From CAYMPH01 sp964392365 (lineage in GTDB: Bacteria; Spirochaetota; UBA4802; UBA5550): 64,000 nucleotides of DNA. Both the position numbers and the translations under genes were made by a program. The stretch lies in contig CAYMPH010000004.1 of the NCBI GenBank assembly GCA_964392365.1, positions 62,001-126,000 on the forward strand. The letters run 5' to 3'. The notes beneath the pieces were generated by a model. It was given only the letters and a program-made list of their open reading frames with translations. It was not told the DNA's origin and did not search any database. Below, one piece after another: positions 27,301 through 34,063 of this stretch. Each line of letters starts with the position of its first letter. The stretch's first letter is position 1.

Positions 27301-29858
27301 AGCATAAGCTTTTCATTATCTTTTCTTCTGAGAGAAGGAACTATTGCGCCTTTTTTGCTGAGCTCTTCAAATGTATCGCTTATGCTTGCAGACAGAATCG
27401 GATGCGGTGCTATTTCAACGAATATTGAATAACCGTCTCTCATCATTTCCTTAACTGCATGATAGAAAAGAACTGTTTCCCTGATATTTCTATACCATAG
27501 TCCGGCATCAAGAGTCTTGCCGTCAATCTGCTTTCCTGTTACTGCAGAATATAGAGGAACTGATTCCTTGGAAGTTTTAACCTTTCCTACTGATTTCAGG
27601 AATTCATCCTTGATCACATCAAGGTAATGGCTGTGGAAAGGAACATCCACTTTCAGGAATCTGTTGAAGATGTCTTTTTTCTCAAGATCAGCAGCGATTT
27701 TTTCAAGTGATTCTGTATCGCCTGAGAGTGTCAGCATTTTCGGCCCGTTGATAACTGCAACGCAGACAAGGCCGTTATAAGGCTCAACCACTTTCTGTGC
27801 TTCAGCCTGCTTTAAAGCTACAGCAAGCATTTTGCCTTTTCCTGCAGCAACAGACTGGCTCTTGCTTCTCCAGTAAATAAGTCTTGTAGCTTCGCTCAGA
27901 TCGATTGATCCTGATGCATAAGCTGCTGCAACTTCACCAATACTGTGACCTACAATTCCATCAGGATTTACTCCCATGGATTTCCACATTTCAGTAAGAC
28001 CAACCTGAACTGCAAAGATAAGAGGCTGTGCAATTTCAGTTTCATTTACTCTTGAAGTTTTTTCATCTTTCAGAAATTCTTTTATAAGTGAGCTGTTTTC
28101 TTTTTTCAGCCAGCCTAAATCTTTCAGTATTGCATCAATATCTTCTATAACTTTTTTAAATACAGGCTCTGATTCATAAAGCTCTCTGCCCATTCCCCAC
28201 CACTGAGGTCCCTGTCCTGAATATACAAAAGCAAGTTTAGGTTTTGCATCAGGTCCGAAGGTTACACGGGATGAAGCTAAACCCTGTCTTGCCTCGCCAT
28301 TTACAAATGCTGTAAGCTTTTCAATCAGATCTTCTTTGCTTGAAGCTGCAATAGCAAGTCTGTGGTCATGATGTGTTCTTCTTGTGAGCGCTGTAAAGCA
28401 GATGTCCTGTATAGATTCTTTAGTTTCTGAAACAAATTTAATATATTTATTTGCATTATCTTTCAATGACTGCGCGCTTTTAGCTGAAAGAACAAGAAGA
28501 TGCATTCCCTTATCTGCCTTTTTAGCTGCTTTTTCAGCTTTCTTTTCATAGCCTTTAAGAACGATATGCGCATTAGCTCCGCCGAATCCGAAAGAGTTAA
28601 TACCTGTGTACATATCATTTTTATCTTTTATTGCAGGCCAGTCAATCAGATCAACCGGAACTTCTATATTGTATTCTTTAAATTTTATTTTCGGATTAGG
28701 ATTTTTAAAATGCAGATTTTTAGGAATTTTTTTGTATTTCATTGCCATAAGAAGTTTTATAAGGCCTGCCATTCCTGAAGCAGGCTCAAGGTGCCCTACA
28801 TTTGTCTTAACTGTACCGACAATAACTTTTTCGCCTTTCTTCTTTTTGGATCCGATAACTTCTCCTATGGAAGTACACTCTATCGGATCTCCAACAGCAG
28901 TTCCAGTACCATGTGCTTCTATATACTGTACAAGTGAAGGATCAATTCCTGCTCTCTTGTAAGCGTCATTCATAACATCAATCTGAGCTTCCTGACGCGG
29001 CATGTGAAGTCCGTCTGAAGCACCATCCTGATTTGTAGCGCTGCTTATTATAAGACCGTAAATTTTATCCCCATCTCTTTCTGCAGCAGATAGAGGCTTA
29101 AGAACAGCAACTCCGATTCCTTCGCTTCTTATATAACCGTTTGCAGACTCGTCAAAAGCCTTTGATCTTCCGTCAGGTGATAAAAATCCGCCCTTGCTGA
29201 AACTCATTGCTGTTTCAGGCCTGATGATCATATTTACTCCGCCTGCAAGAGCCATTTCACATTCGTCATTCCAGATGCTGCGTGTTGCATTGTGCAAAGC
29301 AATCAATGAAGATGAACAGGCTGTATCAACAGTGTAGCTTGGTCCCCTGAAATCATAAACATATGAAATCCTGTTTGTAACAATTGAGTTTGAACCTCCG
29401 CCTACAGTATTTCCTGTTATAGTAACATGCTCTGCAGGAGAAAGCCAGCCCAAGGAGCCGTAATCAGTAGCTGAAACTCCCATGAAAACTCCGACATTTT
29501 TCCCCTTGATTTTATTAAGATCAAGTCCTGCATCTTCCAGCGCCTCATAGCTAACTTCAAGAGCAAGCCTCTGCTGAGGATCCATTCTAATAGCTTCTTT
29601 AGGAGCTATGCTGAAAAACTGAGCGTCAAATTTATCTATATCATTAATAAACCCGCCCCATTTAACGCTGATTTTTCCAGGCATGTTATAATCAGGGTGA
29701 TAATATTTCTCGTTATCCCATCTATCAGCAGGAATTTCAGTAATTGCATCAACTCCCGGAGCTAAAACCTTGTCCCAGAATTCTTCTGGGGAATTGGCAT
29801 TGCCCGGCATTTTACATCCAAGACCGATTATGGCTATTGGTTCATTCTTTTTTGGCAT
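21396..29858 (-). CDS. Iterative highly reducing type I polyketide/fatty-acid synthase, KS-AT-DH-CMeT-psiKR-ER-KR-ACP-TE
   Basis: 2820 residues with every domain readable. KS about 5-430: Cys181 in DTACSSSL, His316 in EAHGTGT, His356 in KTNVGH. AT about 540-850: Ser639 in GHSIGE, and VPFH at 739-742, the Phe favouring malonyl-CoA. DH about 905-1190: His941 (HKVQGPIIFP) and Asp1114. C-methyltransferase about 1215-1600: AEVGAGTGSMT, with His1506 and Glu1532 as a likely catalytic pair. Structural psiKR about 1615-1830. ER about 1850-2170, with HAGSGGVG. KR about 2190-2400: GGLSGLG, Ser2327, Tyr2340 and LED near the usual LDD position. ACP Ser2502 in GLDSLM. TE about 2575-2815: Ser2651 in GHSIGAG and His2798, of the type II TE-like kind. 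One full module with release domain implies iterative use. GAGGA precedes the ATG. Product unknown; a reduced, perhaps methyl-branched, acid is inferred. Confidence 0.95.
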   Translation of the reverse strand: MPKKNEPIAIIGLGCKMPGNANSPEEFWDKVLAPGVDAITEIPADRWDNEKYYHPDYNMPGKISVKWGGFINDIDKFDAQFFSIAPKEAIRMDPQQRLALEVSYEALEDAGLDLNKIKGKNVGVFMGVSATDYGSLGWLSPAEHVTITGNTVGGGSNSIVTNRISYVYDFRGPSYTVDTACSSSLIALHNATRSIWNDECEMALAGGVNMIIRPETAMSFSKGGFLSPDGRSKAFDESANGYIRSEGIGVAVLKPLSAAERDGDKIYGLIISSATNQDGASDGLHMPRQEAQIDVMNDAYKRAGIDPSLVQYIEAHGTGTAVGDPIECTSIGEVIGSKKKKGEKVIVGTVKTNVGHLEPASGMAGLIKLLMAMKYKKIPKNLHFKNPNPKIKFKEYNIEVPVDLIDWPAIKDKNDMYTGINSFGFGGANAHIVLKGYEKKAEKAAKKADKGMHLLVLSAKSAQSLKDNANKYIKFVSETKESIQDICFTALTRRTHHDHRLAIAASSKEDLIEKLTAFVNGEARQGLASSRVTFGPDAKPKLAFVYSGQGPQWWGMGRELYESEPVFKKVIEDIDAILKDLGWLKKENSSLIKEFLKDEKTSRVNETEIAQPLIFAVQVGLTEMWKSMGVNPDGIVGHSIGEVAAAYASGSIDLSEATRLIYWRSKSQSVAAGKGKMLAVALKQAEAQKVVEPYNGLVCVAVINGPKMLTLSGDTESLEKIAADLEKKDIFNRFLKVDVPFHSHYLDVIKDEFLKSVGKVKTSKESVPLYSAVTGKQIDGKTLDAGLWYRNIRETVLFYHAVKEMMRDGYSIFVEIAPHPILSASISDTFEELSKKGAIVPSLRRKDNEKLMLTSGIGQIYTTGYALDTVKVAGEGKFIDLPLYSFAKESLWLESVESKENRFGKRIHPHVRIHRDNAVNSNDHLFDIQLDKRLYPYIEDHKVQGPIIFPGAGSCELALTCGMQAFGDKFRFIEDINFKKAVYLPDDGNPPEIQFNLSASDGSFGIFSRKSAKDSWTRHIYGKLRHLDEEFELEKVSLDYIKARCTEPVDFEPMYDELYKDGLLLGPTFRSVTKCWRHSAKGEKYLGEALGELHVPESIVHGIEQFNFHPAILDACFQALFGSVPVPEGEKLGVMVPVHIDKIRFYKKPTLKLYSYGRLKEISGMFVTGELRIYDENGELCLDIDGFRCRYIEGTRGEDDKNIDNHIYEYQWNVAERADQIKSRKPGEYIPEPASVSGFIKDYIESKRLGAEKILYDTEFEPQLNILTIRYIEKCLYDLGFKFELGHEFTMDSFVSEFGIIKGYMPKLVKRTLDLLAEYGTFEKTSKGWKVLKKPEAISSITFYNDLYAKYPAFIHELNMLGKCGPFLADIFTGKVDPVELLFPDEEWENTVKFYQESHSFKKYNEMVREALSELLKNLPADKTLRIAEVGAGTGSMTNVVLPILPADRTNYLYTDLSPMFMMKAEERFADYPFIQYKILDISKDLEEQGVVPNSYDLVIASDVVHATPNIASTLTHVQNLLAPNGLLIMLEVSQCPWWVDLVFGLTEGWWMFEDYDLRPDHPTMPFNKWEKMLKSTGYHSVYGITDAGASAVSAQTVIMARNRDYEIVEQKAELPESANGSHNWLVFNDKKGAGDYLVKELVSRGEKVISVFPGESFADKGNGVFTASPYSQSDMTKIFEKMELKEAKDLRGIVHLWNLNHVPTEQITNENLEEAYALGCSSVLNMLRELFRNTDEKAPHLWLVTSGATHIGDIKHLSPSQAGVWGMARSMMHEHQHLGATVIDISHETPAVELDSLFKEICAEDQMEEVALRGKTRYLHKYVHVDPKEEAKKSLKKITAGVTPFHLIMHDQGILDNLRLEETSRKAPGKGEIEIQVCASALNFKDVMIATGMLHEDAPKGGYTGKHFGMECSGIVTALGEGVDGWKIGDEVVAIAADTFASYTITKSGYAYKKPSNMTFEEAATLPFAYITAYYSLIYPGRMEEGEKVLIHAGSGGVGLAGVRLAQQIGADVYATAGSEEKRAFLKSIGVKHVYDSRSLKFAEEIMRDTNGEGVDLILNSLSGDAIYKSMSILSKYGRFIEIGKTDIYDNSRLSLRPFWNNLTYSAVDIDKLLNERQAICERVITEMMTFFGGESPVAHPFSVYKIADIVDAFREMAGAKHTGKVVIKIKGEELYVNPSPDISDIIREDGTYVVVGGLSGLGMTVAGWLADKGAKNLVLIGRSGAKTDEAKAFLQSLKTRGVHAMEAKVDAADKTAMFDLFQKIKKEMPPVRGVVNSALVLEDAILPDMTHEKFMVAIRPKVMGAWNLHNNIVNELVDFFVSFSSIAAEYGTPAQSNYAAANLFLDMFSYYRQANGFKATTISWGAISNVGFVSRSEKVGTILSSQGWRTFTPEQCLDAINRIVMQGHPHKSAFAVDWQELGKYYVKDKSSHRFAHLFVSSDDKKKGGGDSLRKAIAEAEASKKIEILKKHVTETIARILGASAAKIDPETPINNMGLDSLMANQLRNWIHVHLDVEFSMMKIMRGPSINELSNLLLNEMGDLSAEAGSGSDDAHHSKSDVDKWFVRRGVNPKAKHRLFCFPYMAGGASTFSTWADTLPAEVEVCAVQYPGREERSDENPIDDVEDLIRIMGETIEPLLDLPFSFYGHSIGAGIAFKFANHIKNKYNKLPSVFFAGGWIAPHLKSPFKIIENLKEEDIRSDDADTTKGIYQHMRNLEIPEEVLSNKNLMKEMLPSIKADIIMGKRYRYDAKADKPLDCPLIAFAGDKDTVFTVDQVNAWDKHSTKEFKMNVMKGGHIFLRDDREGLLVLLMSTLQKFF

Positions 29859-30202
29859 TTTTGGTAGATCCTCGCTTGTATTTTTATTGGTAAATTTTTC
29901 CTTACCAATGTAAATTTTTTTTTACCTTATCAAAAACTAAGCTAAATTTTTCTATTCTTTTTTTTAACTCTAAAAAAAAAATTCTAAAAAAAGCCTTATT
30001 TGTTCTTTTTTAACGCTTAAATTGTATAAAACAGCAGCAAATGTAAATATCTGCAAATTTAAAAATTTATAAAAAAATTATGCAGATATGAGGATAATAA
30101 ACCGTCCGCCTGGATGGGCAAACCAAAATTGAAGGATATATGCAGCAGTGTAATAAAACAGGGTAAATAGATTATACAGCAAATACTGAAAGAATCAGTA
30201 AA
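29859..30202. other. Upstream region of the synthase operon
   Basis: 344 bases, very AT-rich, no gene. Next to the synthase start are two tandem palindromic sites (listed separately). Farther out is long A/T homopolymer sequence. No clear -35/-10 pair can be chosen among many AT-rich options. Confidence 0.5.
29886..29928 (-). promoter_or_regulatory. Tandem operator-like palindromes upstream of the synthase
   Basis: ATTGGTAA (29886-29893) and TTACCAAT (29902-29909) form a perfect 8-bp inverted repeat with 8-base spacing. It is followed at once by a degenerate second copy, TGTAAATTTTTTTTTACCTT (29909-29928), so the unit GGTAAA-N6-TTACC appears twice with a 20-base period. The sites lie 28-70 bases from the start codon, where a repressor would act. 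No regulator gene is adjacent. Confidence 0.5.
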
Positions 30203-30424
30203 TTATTTCTTTTTAAATATAGTCTCGCCATCCATGTAGAGATCACGGCATTTTTTTACGCACACATTCCGTTTATCAAGACATTGCCGTGGATCATTGC
30301 CTCCATCCCTGCATATTCTCATTTCGGATCTGCAGTCAGATACGCAATCATCGTATTTTGCATCGTTAGAACCTGCGAATAAAAATGAAGAGAAAACAAT
30401 CAAAAGCAGAATTATTTTTTTCAT
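30203..30424 (-). CDS. Small secreted Cys-rich protein, unknown function
   Basis: 73 residues. A signal peptide (KKIILLLIVFSSFLFAGS) precedes a mature part of about 55 residues with six cysteines arranged C-X3-C-X6-C, then C-X6-C-X3-C, which would suit disulfide-bonded helical hairpins outside the cytoplasm. AGAGG precedes the ATG. It lies upstream of the synthase operon on the same strand but 344 bases away. I know no family by eye. Confidence 0.65.
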   Translation of the reverse strand: MKKIILLLIVFSSFLFAGSNDAKYDDCVSDCRSEMRICRDGGNDPRQCLDKRNVCVKKCRDLYMDGETIFKKK

Positions 30425-30789
30425 GATATATCCTCTAATTTTTGTTTTAATTCCAAGATATTATAAACTAAGTATGGAAATAATGATTGAAATTTCAAGT
30501 TTTATTAATAAATAGTCATATATAATAATTAAAATCCTGACTTGACAAACTGTTTTCCGGATGATTTATTGCAGCTAAGGATTAAATTAGAACATTTCTT
30601 GTCATTCCCGCGAAGGCGGGAATCCATTTCTGTAATCTGGATCCCCGTTTTCACGGGGATGACAAAAAAGTATAAAATTCTACTGAATTTACAAAGCGTT
30701 ATTTATTTCGTTAAAAGCTATAGTAAAAAAACCTTTTTAAAAACACGAAAAAATAATCTATACAAATATTTAATTAAAGCGAGGAAACC
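30425..30789. other. Divergent intergenic region holding MITE-like copy 2
   Basis: 365 bases between the Cys-rich gene (minus) and the membrane-protein gene (plus). Almost half is the repeat element at 30567-30722. The remaining part upstream of 30790 is AT-rich and ends in GAGGAAACC before the ATG. No other gene is visible. Confidence 0.6.
30567..30722. repeat. MITE-like element, copy 2
   Basis: The left part TATTGCAGCTAAGGATTAAA leads into TTGTCATTCC and matches copy 3 (TATAGCGGTTAACGATTAAA .. TTGTCATTCC). The right end is CGTTAAAAGCTATA. The inner hairpins are CATTCCCGCGAAGGCGGGAA and a CCCCGTTTTCACGGGG stem. The inside differs from the other copies while ends and subterminal repeats are kept. 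Confidence 0.65.
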
Positions 30790-31251
30790 ATGGCTGCAAA
30801 AGAATTCGCTGAATACAAATACGGCAATGAAACGGGCAATACAAAAGTAATCCTGAGTTTAACTGCCGGGATACTGGCTATTGGAATAGTTATCGCAGCC
30901 ATAATCATAAATCCTTTAGCTATAGCATTAATTCCCATTCCGATAATTATTGTAATTATAAACAAACGCACACCTTCATCAAATTTAATTTTCATCGGAG
31001 AAAGATACCTGATCATAGGCACTAACGTTATTTATTATAAAAATATCGAGAAAACATCGCTCGATAAAAAAATTGAAAAATTCACATTAACTGCAATTGA
31101 AGGAAAGACTTATGAGATAAATGCAGCTTCTTTTCCTACAAATGCAAGGAAGCCTGATAAAATTAAAAAAAATAAAACTGCCAAATTTGAAAAAGCTGTT
31201 GATAAAATACTTGCACGGCTTAAAGAAATATCACCGGGTAGCATTAAATAA
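30790..31251 (+). CDS. Small membrane protein, first gene of the radical SAM group
   Basis: 153 residues. After about 18 polar residues come two closely spaced hydrophobic stretches (about 19-60), then a soluble part starting IFIGERYLIIGTNVIYY, which looks like a small beta domain, and a Lys-rich helical C-terminus. GAGGAAACC precedes the ATG. The radical SAM gene starts 36 bases after its stop. It may be a membrane anchor, exporter helper or immunity-type partner; there is no motif to decide. Confidence 0.7.
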   Translation: MAAKEFAEYKYGNETGNTKVILSLTAGILAIGIVIAAIIINPLAIALIPIPIIIVIINKRTPSSNLIFIGERYLIIGTNVIYYKNIEKTSLDKKIEKFTLTAIEGKTYEINAASFPTNARKPDKIKKNKTAKFEKAVDKILARLKEISPGSIK

Positions 31252-31287
31252 AAAATAATTTCTTATGAACGCCAAAACAAACATTCT

Positions 31288-33153
31288 ATGCGGAAAGATA
31301 TGAACCGGGCTGAAACATTACAGATCAAGCCTGCTATCACAGGGCATATTCATCTGCTTTATGTTCCGACACTGCACTGCAACCTCAGCTGCAGATACTG
31401 TTACCTCGGAGATCAGACTGACACTGCTGCTTTGAGGATTGACTCGAAACGCGCAATACCGACTCTGGAGCACGCACTCAACTCGTTTTTAAGTGCAGGC
31501 ATTCTTCCATATAATGTATCATTACATGGTGGAGAAGTTACTACATTGCCGGCACCGGTTCTTGAATCGCTTTTTCATATTATCCGCAGCCATTATACTT
31601 ATTATTACGATGAACTGACATCGCTTGGATACAGAAAATCCGATCCTCATGTGAAGACAAACCTTTTTAATTTTCACAAGCTGTACGGATTATTTGACCG
31701 CAATAATGTTTCTATCAGCGCGAGTGTTGATTTACCTCTTTCGCTTCACGGGAAATACCGTACAGACCGCCGCGGGCATCCGTGGATTGAAGGCACATTA
31801 AATAATATCCGCCTGCTTGGACAATATCCTCATAGTAAAAAAATGTCTTCAACCCTGTACCGCGAGCATCTTGAAAACATCCCTGAACTTATAGATGACA
31901 TATGGAAGATACATAATGAACTGGGTTTTGACATGAATAATTTCAATTTCATGTTCGGTTTTGAATCATCATTAAATAATCAGAAATATGATATCTCTTC
32001 TGATAAAGTTCACCAGGCAGACGAAGATCAGCAGCTGAGGTTTTATGATGCGATGAAAGAGGCATTTACAGGAACTGAACTGGAATATGGTCTCAAACGG
32101 AACTGGTTTGATGAATTCAAGCCGGAATACTGCACCAACTCAACAAACTGCGGAGAAAAATTTTTCCTGCTTCAAAATGACGGCTCAATATATTCATGTG
32201 TCCGGGGACAGGGACTTCCGGAGTTTTTTTACGGGAACATTTTTAATAATTCTGTGGAAGAAATTCTTCATGCAGCACAAAGCAAAGTAAATATGGCTCA
32301 CCAGGAGCAGGGACTTGATCCCGAATGCAGGAATTGCGGCTATATCGGAATCTGCAGAACAGGCTGTCCTATAGTAAAAAAACAAAATAGCAGAAGCAGA
32401 TCATACACCTGCAGTTTGCAGAAAGCCATGTACAGGGATAATCCGCGAAGCTACCCGGTTCTTTCCAATTCAGAAGACCAGGCTTATGCTCTCAGGGAAT
32501 ATATTGCACATATGCATCCGGGTCTAATATATGAAAGTTCAGATGAAGATTCTTCACGTGACAGCAAAATTGCTGTTTTTCCTGCTGAGATACAGGATGA
32601 AAAAAATACTCTTGCAATGATTATCAGCAAAGATAAGGTACTCGAAACTCTATACAGCGATAACGCGTTTATCCTTACAATAAACGGGGAGCAGATTCCT
32701 ATGAAATCGCAGATATTAAAAAGAGAGCGTTCCTTCTATACTATAGGTCCTGCTGACATGATAAATCTGTATATCAGGAAATCAATTTTTGAAATAAACT
32801 GTGACGAAATTATCCGCAACACTCTGTATATACAAATACTCAGAGATACTCCTGTAGTTTACGGAGATGAAAAGCGTACAAAACAGGAACACCTTCTCAC
32901 TCACCAGATTTATTATAATCTTTTAAAACCGGCCGATATTCCTGATAAAGAATTTTTAATGGCTGACATTACAGGCTTATTTTTAATGTATAGAAATGAT
33001 TTTATAAAAAACATACTGAATAATCTGCTTGTCAGCACATATTATTTAAGGGAATATCATTATCAGAAACATAAAGCAAATGCGTTTTATCATATACAGG
33101 CATTGAATCTGCCGTTTCAGAATTTTGAATTTTACTGGGACGAGAATAAATAA
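31288..33153 (+). CDS. Radical SAM/SPASM peptide-maturase-like enzyme
   Basis: 621 residues. The radical SAM cluster motif is C31-X3-C35-X2-C38 (CNLSCRYC), in a TIM-barrel domain to about 250 with HGGEVTT as the SAM-binding GGE motif. A SPASM region follows with eight cysteines at about 282, 288, 304, 347, 350, 356, 360 and 375 (CRNCGYIGICRTGC), enough for two auxiliary clusters. Residues about 400-621 form an extra C-terminal domain I do not recognise. SPASM enzymes commonly modify ribosomal peptides or proteins. The neighbouring gene, 15 bases downstream, encodes a plausible substrate with a low-complexity tail. An anaerobic sulfatase-maturase role is less likely because no sulfatase is nearby. 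Confidence 0.9.
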   Translation: MRKDMNRAETLQIKPAITGHIHLLYVPTLHCNLSCRYCYLGDQTDTAALRIDSKRAIPTLEHALNSFLSAGILPYNVSLHGGEVTTLPAPVLESLFHIIRSHYTYYYDELTSLGYRKSDPHVKTNLFNFHKLYGLFDRNNVSISASVDLPLSLHGKYRTDRRGHPWIEGTLNNIRLLGQYPHSKKMSSTLYREHLENIPELIDDIWKIHNELGFDMNNFNFMFGFESSLNNQKYDISSDKVHQADEDQQLRFYDAMKEAFTGTELEYGLKRNWFDEFKPEYCTNSTNCGEKFFLLQNDGSIYSCVRGQGLPEFFYGNIFNNSVEEILHAAQSKVNMAHQEQGLDPECRNCGYIGICRTGCPIVKKQNSRSRSYTCSLQKAMYRDNPRSYPVLSNSEDQAYALREYIAHMHPGLIYESSDEDSSRDSKIAVFPAEIQDEKNTLAMIISKDKVLETLYSDNAFILTINGEQIPMKSQILKRERSFYTIGPADMINLYIRKSIFEINCDEIIRNTLYIQILRDTPVVYGDEKRTKQEHLLTHQIYYNLLKPADIPDKEFLMADITGLFLMYRNDFIKNILNNLLVSTYYLREYHYQKHKANAFYHIQALNLPFQNFEFYWDENK

Positions 33154-33168
33154 AAGGAAAAAACTGCC

Positions 33169-33633
33169 ATGGAAAAAGGTAATCCAAAAGAAATTGCTGC
33201 CAATGTAGAGAGGTTCCTCGATCTGCTTGGTCTTCACGACGACAAAAACAGGACGTCCATTGAACAGGATATTGTAAATAATCTTATTGAGCTTCACAGC
33301 AAAAAGCCTTTCGTGGTTTATTCGCACCAGAGCATTTTTCTATACAGCAATAATAAAGTAATAAAAGAATATAATGCTGCAGTTTCACCGTACGAAAATG
33401 TGGTTCATTGTAACGATAAAAAGATTTCAATGCTGGATAAGGAATCATTTCTGAAGAACCACCATGTGCATTTAGCCGGAGGTGTAACTGCAGCGGCTCT
33501 CATTGCAGCTGGAGCATCAGCACGCGGGGATGCCGATCATGACAAAGTTAAAGACAAATCACGCGTAAGATCGAGCAACAACAATAATAACAACAATAAT
33601 AACAACAATAATAACAATAATAACAACGGCTGA
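33169..33633 (+). CDS. Poly-Asn-tailed protein, candidate substrate of the radical SAM enzyme
   Basis: 154 residues. The N-terminal 100 residues look like a folded alpha/beta part. Then comes a small-residue stretch, HLAGGVTAAALIAAGASARG (101-120), a charged linker DADHDKVKDKSRVRSS, 17 Asn (137-153) and a terminal Gly. The layout, conserved-looking leader then low-complexity tail beside a SPASM enzyme, resembles peptide precursors of modified-peptide systems. AAGGAA lies upstream of the ATG. The LAGG segment could be a processing site or a membrane-inserting helix. No precursor family is recognised; a structural or adhesive protein is the alternative. Confidence 0.8.
   Translation: MEKGNPKEIAANVERFLDLLGLHDDKNRTSIEQDIVNNLIELHSKKPFVVYSHQSIFLYSNNKVIKEYNAAVSPYENVVHCNDKKISMLDKESFLKNHHVHLAGGVTAAALIAAGASARGDADHDKVKDKSRVRSSNNNNNNNNNNNNNNNNNG
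33577..33627 (+). repeat. 12-base tandem repeat encoding 17 Asn
   Basis: The tract is built of AAC AAC AAT AAT units, three perfect copies followed by AAC AAT AAT AAC AAC. It uses both Asn codons in a 12-base period, so it is a duplicated unit rather than a plain triplet slippage run. Confidence 0.9.
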
Positions 33634-33756
33634 GATAATGATCAGTACATAGTCATTCCGGTATCAGTAAGTTGAGCATATTAAAATGCCTGTCTTGCAC
33701 ATATTGTACTTGTATTGTTTATTGATTCCATATTTCTAAATTATGGCTGAAAAATA

Positions 33757-34047
33757 TTAATTAAATTTTATAATGAGTGTAACAGCATTGGCAAGTAAAG
33801 CAATACAGCCGATGATAAGAATCCCTGAAATAAAATAGCTGCCTGTTTTATACAGAAACTGCAGCTTAATATTTTTTTTAATCATACCCAGAGCACGGTG
33901 CCTGCAATAAAATCCCGTAATGCCGAAAATACTGAAATATATGGCATAATGCAGATTATTAATTGCAACACCCAATATCAGAACTTCAATAAAAGCAAAT
34001 GAAACTGCTGAAATTAAAGAAGCAACAAACCAGAAAAATATTATCAT
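33757..34047 (-). CDS. Small membrane protein linked to the potassium channel gene
   Basis: 96 residues with about three hydrophobic helices (about 2-24, 28-46, 70-93). It starts 16 bases after the channel gene stop on the same strand, so it is probably co-transcribed. No Shine-Dalgarno site is strong. It has no recognised domain; an accessory subunit or unrelated membrane protein are both possible. Confidence 0.6.
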   Translation of the reverse strand: MIIFFWFVASLISAVSFAFIEVLILGVAINNLHYAIYFSIFGITGFYCRHRALGMIKKNIKLQFLYKTGSYFISGILIIGCIALLANAVTLIIKFN

Positions 34048-34063
34048 GATTGAAATCTCAAGG

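Noticed and set aside
33585..33630. Poly-Asn tract as a possible CRISPR or non-coding microsatellite
   Set aside because: It is in frame at the end of a gene with a good ribosome site and stop, and has no spacer structure.
33651..33680. AGTCATTCCGGTATCAG as a fourth MITE copy
   Set aside because: Only the short CATTCCGG core matches; no TATAGC ends or inner inverted repeat are found around it.
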